From assembly GCA_018816585.1 (NCBI GenBank), contig JAHIVQ010000068.1, positions 1-9,266 of the forward strand: DNA of 9,266 nt. The letters are read 5' to 3'. Positions 6,630 through 9,266 of this stretch are shown here, piece by piece. Within the stretch, counting starts at the first letter, position 1. Each line of letters begins with the position of its first letter. Both the position numbers and the translations under genes were made by a program. Source of the DNA: Nanobdellota archaeon. Lineage in GTDB: Archaea > Nanobdellota > Nanobdellia > SCGC-AAA011-G17 > JAFCDX01. Below the pieces are notes generated by a model, which saw only the letters and a list, made by a program, of their open reading frames with translations, ran no database searches and was not told the origin of the DNA.

Positions 6630-6688
6630 GGTTAGCAAGCATTGAATAAGCCTGATTGGTTGTGATGATAATGTCACTCCACGCAAAT
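6630..6688 (+). other. tRNA intron 2 (59 nt, canonical position 37/38)
   Basis: The outer helix is the mature anticodon stem CTGGA/TCCAG. The central helix is exon TTGC (6624-6627, including two anticodon bases) with intron GCAA (6683-6686). Bulges are T-A|G (6628-6630) and A-T|A (6687-6689). The inner helix is short (G6631-C6682, U6632-A6681). The 5' half of the outer helix is itself split by intron 1, so the full motif exists only after intron 1 has been removed. The intron also holds a box C/D-like motif at 6652-6668. Confidence 0.88.
6652..6668 (+). ncRNA. possible box C/D-type K-loop motif within intron 2
   Basis: CTGA (box D/D', 6652-6655), six bases, then GTGATGA (6662-6668), an exact match to box C consensus RUGAUGA. 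In archaeal C/D guide RNAs a D' and C' pair is separated by a few bases in just this order. In the excised, circularised intron the same pair would act as a C/D motif with a single loop of about 42 bases. A second full pair and a recognised rRNA target are not seen, so the call is tentative. Confidence 0.3.
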
Positions 6689-6719
6689 ATCCAGTGTCCT
6701 CTGGACGTGTGGGTTCAAA

Positions 6720-6764
6720 AGAGCTTTTCTTTGAAGAAAAGTTCGCAAAAGAAAACTCTGATAC
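6720..6764 (+). other. tRNA intron 3 (45 nt, position 59/60, in the T loop)
   Basis: The outer helix is the T stem GTGGG/CCCAC. The central helix is U54-A57 (6714-6717) with TGAT (6759-6762): three Watson-Crick pairs plus a U-U mismatch next to the stem. Bulges are A-A|A (6718-6720) and A-C|T (6763-6765). The inner helix starts with GAG/CTC (6721-6723 with 6756-6758) and can extend through a CTTTTCTTT/AAAAGAAAA pairing with a bulge. Removal restores the standard seven-base loop TTCAAAT. Confidence 0.85.
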
Positions 6765-6832
6765 TCCCACCCTCGGCGTTTATAATATAACTAAAAAAAT
6801 TTACTACCAATTGGTTAAATCAATATTGTTAT

Positions 6833-6847
6833 AGAAACCTTTATATA
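6833..6847 (+). promoter_or_regulatory. BRE/TATA promoter of the large surface-protein gene
   Basis: AGAAACC (6833-6839) followed by TTTATATA (6840-6847) is a good BRE plus TATA box. Transcription should start near 6868-6872, leaving a leader of about 25 bases. That leader includes GGTGA (6883-6887), a Shine-Dalgarno-like motif seven bases before ATG 6895. The rest of 6779-6832 shows no clear feature. Confidence 0.55.
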
Positions 6848-6894
6848 TTTAGTGTGATACTATTTGTTAATGATAAATGAGTGGTGAATAAATA

Positions 6895-9266
6895 ATGACT
6901 ACTAAAAAAAACAAAAAATCTCAAAATCATGGAGTAGAACCTAGTTCTGCAGTTGAAGAACCTAAATCTGTAGCTGAAGAAATTAAAGTTGAACCAAAAC
7001 AAAATCTAGAAAATAAAGTTCAAGAAACTCCTATTAATGAAGATCCTTTTCAACCACCACAACCAATAGATTATCCTGCTAAATTAAATTCTGCTTTAGA
7101 AGATTTAGATAAAAATTGGTCTGAAGATGTAGCTTATAATTTTAATGAAGATTTAGAAAAGTATGAAAAGCAAGGTAAAGATATAACTCCTTATACAAGT
7201 CAATATAAAATTATATTAGGAAAACAAAAACCAAAAAAATCAGAATCACCAAATGAAGAATCTTTAACACCAAGTGATTCATATAAACCAACTTTCGGAT
7301 CAAAATTAAAAAGAAAAGCAAAAGTTGCATTAACTGGTACTGCAATTGCAGCATTACTTTTAGGTACAGGTATTGGAATATTTTCAAGAAAAGATTGTGG
7401 TAATCAACTTTCATATATTCAGAATAGTATAGAACAAGCTTATTATCCTCCAGAAAATAAACCTTTTAAAAAACCAATTCCTTCAAAAGATTCTAATCCA
7501 TTAGCTGTAGCATTTGGAAATATGGATGCTAAATCTGGAGATACAACAACACAATCTAGTCCAAGTTCTGAACCTGCTCAAGTTTCTGAAGAACCAACTC
7601 CAGAACAACCAGCTGAAAAAACATGCAATGTAAGATCAATTGGATTCTGTGGTTATACAGAAGCTGATGCTTCTGAAGCAGGAATTATAAAAGGAAAATA
7701 TGCAGAAGAATTAGGATTAAAACTAGATAAAGAAGATAACAAATTATATATTCTCGCTAATAAGAATGTTCAGAAATTTGCAGGGGATTTAGGAAAACAA
7801 CTAAAAGGAGTTGTATTTTCAAAAGATAAAAATGTAAAACCTCTTGAAGTAATTCTTGATGAAAATGGAATTGGATCAATTGATGTAGATAGTAAAAATT
7901 ATACAATGGCATCTATTGAAACATCAGATGATGTAAGATTAGCTTCATCTAAATTTTCTGATAGTACTCATGATTCTTATATACAAAAAAAACTTGGAAT
8001 TAAATCTGCAAAAGAAGTTGTATCTCAACCAATTATACAAGAAGGACAAACAGTTGGTGTACAATATGGTAAAACAACAGAACCAGTTAAAGCTTCAAAC
8101 TTAGATGATGATTATTTAAAATCATTAAGTGCAAAGCCAGAAACTACAATTATTTCTGGAGATACAGCAGAGCAAGTTTTAGTTGCACCAGTTGTTCCAG
8201 CAGCAATAGAAGTGAATGAATTTCAGGGAGCACAACCAGTCATACAAGCAGGAACTACTATTCAAGATTCTCAGTGTAAAACAGGTCAATGTCTTGATCA
8301 ACAGATGGTAGATAAACTTGGACTTAAAATTGTTGCAAATCAAGCTCCATATATGTTAAGTGATTTTGAAAAACAAGTAAGACCTGATGGCGGATTAAAT
8401 ATAATTTTCCATGCTCAAGATCAAGATCCTGAAAATGATTCAATAAAAATATTCCAATTAGATCAGAATGGAGATATATTACATTCATTTAGTGAATCAA
8501 ATGATGCTATACTAATTACTGAAGGTCCAATTACATCAGATTTAGAAACAAAAATATGTGCATCTGATGCTTCACACTTATATGGTAGTCTTAATTTCTC
8601 AGATGATCAATGCAAGACTTATACAATAACTGCTGAAAAAGCACCAGTTGAAACTCAAATACCTACAACTGTTGTAGCACCTAAAGAAGATTCATTTAAT
8701 ACTTATAATTTATCAATAAGAAAAAGATTCCCTTGGAAATTAAACAAGGATTATGAATGGTTAGAAACAGAAAAATCTGAAAAAGCACCAAATGATATAA
8801 GAAGAATAATTGAATTACCTCAGGATTACAAGCTTAACAGTTATATAATACATACTGATTCACCTGCACAAGATCTTGAAGTAACTGTTTTTGATGAAGA
8901 TGGATTGAGTGTAAAGAGTGAATTAAATATTAACAGGAATGGAAATGCAAAATTAAAGAGAAGCACTGTAGAAAATGCAGCTATTATAAAAATAAAAGAT
9001 CCATTAACTCATGATGCATTATTTTTAAATACAGGAGTAGATTTACCTGCATTTTATTTATTTGATGAAATGGGAAATAAGGTTAATTATGATAGTGTTG
9101 ATGAAAATGGAAATGTACAATCAGTTCTTGAAAGGGGGCATAAATATACAGTAGTAAGAAGCCCAGAACAATATTTACATGATAGTTTTGAATTATATTT
9201 AGTTGAAGATGGAATTGAAAAGAGATTAAATGATAATAATCAATTTGAAATAAATTCTGATAGTAC
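6895..9266 (+). CDS. large membrane-anchored extracytoplasmic protein of unknown function, 3' truncated
   Basis: I do not recognise this protein. The frame is open from ATG 6895 to the window end (790 codons, no stop). Residues 1-143 are Lys/Glu/Pro-rich and probably disordered. A basic cluster (about 137-143) precedes one hydrophobic segment at 144-163, a likely type II signal anchor that leaves the N-terminus in the cytoplasm and the rest outside. Cysteines after the anchor come in pairs (244/252, 461/466, 555/573), plus Cys168, fitting disulphides outside the cell. A Ser/Thr/Pro/Glu-rich linker (about 215-242) leads to two related segments at about 244-332 and 461-530, each with a Cys pair, an LGLK motif (273-276, 475-478) and a D-x-N-G turn 48-49 residues later (322-325, 523-526). 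Shorter strand-turn units with D-x-x-G motifs recur at 661-670 and 721-741. Beta-rich surface or adhesin-like roles are possible. Start supported by GGTGA at 6883-6887. Confidence 0.85.
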   Translation, partial: MTTKKNKKSQNHGVEPSSAVEEPKSVAEEIKVEPKQNLENKVQETPINEDPFQPPQPIDYPAKLNSALEDLDKNWSEDVAYNFNEDLEKYEKQGKDITPYTSQYKIILGKQKPKKSESPNEESLTPSDSYKPTFGSKLKRKAKVALTGTAIAALLLGTGIGIFSRKDCGNQLSYIQNSIEQAYYPPENKPFKKPIPSKDSNPLAVAFGNMDAKSGDTTTQSSPSSEPAQVSEEPTPEQPAEKTCNVRSIGFCGYTEADASEAGIIKGKYAEELGLKLDKEDNKLYILANKNVQKFAGDLGKQLKGVVFSKDKNVKPLEVILDENGIGSIDVDSKNYTMASIETSDDVRLASSKFSDSTHDSYIQKKLGIKSAKEVVSQPIIQEGQTVGVQYGKTTEPVKASNLDDDYLKSLSAKPETTIISGDTAEQVLVAPVVPAAIEVNEFQGAQPVIQAGTTIQDSQCKTGQCLDQQMVDKLGLKIVANQAPYMLSDFEKQVRPDGGLNIIFHAQDQDPENDSIKIFQLDQNGDILHSFSESNDAILITEGPITSDLETKICASDASHLYGSLNFSDDQCKTYTITAEKAPVETQIPTTVVAPKEDSFNTYNLSIRKRFPWKLNKDYEWLETEKSEKAPNDIRRIIELPQDYKLNSYIIHTDSPAQDLEVTVFDEDGLSVKSELNINRNGNAKLKRSTVENAAIIKIKDPLTHDALFLNTGVDLPAFYLFDEMGNKVNYDSVDENGNVQSVLERGHKYTVVRSPEQYLHDSFELYLVEDGIEKRLNDNNQFEINSDS

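Larger units (their letters stand above)
6571..6778 (+). tRNA. tRNA-Ser(GCU) interrupted by three introns
   Basis: Exons are 6571-6600, 6622-6629, 6689-6719 and 6765-6778, giving an 83-nt mature type II tRNA. The acceptor stem GCCGAGG/CCTCGGC pairs perfectly, with G73 at 6778. The D arm reads TCGCATAACCTGGTATTGCG, with stem G10-C25, C11-G24 and A12-U23. After splicing the anticodon arm is CTGGA-TTGCTAA-TCCAG, five perfect pairs, with anticodon GCT at 6626-6628, U33 and A37. The long variable arm is 6695-6708 with a short stem of its own. The T arm is GTGGG-TTCAAAT-CCCAC. G73, the long variable arm and the GCT anticodon together identify serine (AGC/AGU codons). CCA is not encoded, so Cca must add it. 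Each intron fits a BHB fold with 3-base bulges cut after the second bulge base. The only GC-rich island in the window coincides with this gene. Confidence 0.93.

Noticed and set aside
6598..6677. TGAC (6599-6602) pairing with GTCA (6673-6676) as the anticodon stem
   Set aside because: It gives a C-C mismatch at 27-43 and no sensible serine anticodon after a U33. The CTGGA/TCCAG solution pairs fully and fits every splice site.
6670..6682. An Asp-like anticodon loop (T-GTC-AC) or an Ile GAT reading just upstream
   Set aside because: No matching 5' stem exists for either, and the D arm, long variable arm and G73 fit serine. These bases fall inside intron 2 once all BHB sites are placed.
6870..6891. 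Tiny upstream reading frames (ATG 6870 to TGA 6887; ATG 6877 to TAA 6891) ahead of the large surface-protein gene
   Set aside because: They are four or five codons long, AT-rich sequence yields such frames often, and the transcription start is not known precisely enough to say they are in the mRNA.
7211..7414. Minus-strand open frame inside the large surface-protein gene
   Set aside because: It is low-complexity Leu/Ile sequence antisense to a clear long coding region, with no start signals.
1..9266. CRISPR arrays, insertion sequences, attachment sites or an origin
   Set aside because: No regularly spaced repeats, transposase genes, terminal inverted repeats or origin-like repeat clusters were seen.

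Overview
The window is strongly AT-rich. It reads as a chromosome segment of an archaeon, most likely a DPANN-type lineage (Woesearchaeota/Pacearchaeota-like; this placement is inference). The archaeal hallmarks are a presenilin-type intramembrane protease, a class I CCA-adding enzyme, a proteasome beta subunit, an aCPSF1/FttA KH-MBL-beta-CASP ribonuclease, BRE/TATA promoters, short-leader or leaderless genes, and a tRNA with bulge-helix-bulge (BHB) introns and no encoded CCA.

Layout: (1) 3-677 +, 5'-truncated presenilin homologue (PSH). (2) 879-2072 +, CCA tRNA nucleotidyltransferase with its own promoter. (3) 2294-2822 +, a MazF/PemK-type toxin-antitoxin pair with overlapping genes. (4) 2909-5486 +, psmB followed 22 bases later by fttA, probably one operon. 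(5) 5489-6484 -, a membrane-anchored class III nucleotide cyclase with an external TPR-like tail, converging on fttA with 2 bases between the stops. (6) 6571-6778 +, a tRNA-Ser(GCU) gene interrupted by three introns. (7) 6895 to the window end +, the first 790 codons of a large, unrecognised, membrane-anchored extracytoplasmic protein with an internal domain duplication.

The most striking element is the tRNA. Removing three segments of 21, 59 and 45 bases gives an 83-nt type II serine tRNA with perfect acceptor, anticodon and T stems, anticodon GCU and G73. Each segment sits in a BHB-like fold cut after the second bulge base on both sides. The first intron lies inside the anticodon stem (29/30), the second at the canonical 37/38 site and the third in the T loop (59/60), so the anticodon sits on an exon of only 8 bases. 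Intron 2 also carries a box C/D-like motif.

Functional links: Cca would add the missing CCA to this tRNA. PsmB and FttA join protein turnover with RNA 3'-end formation in one transcript. The cyclase retains the ATP-type specificity residues. The splicing endonuclease that must process the tRNA is not in the window.
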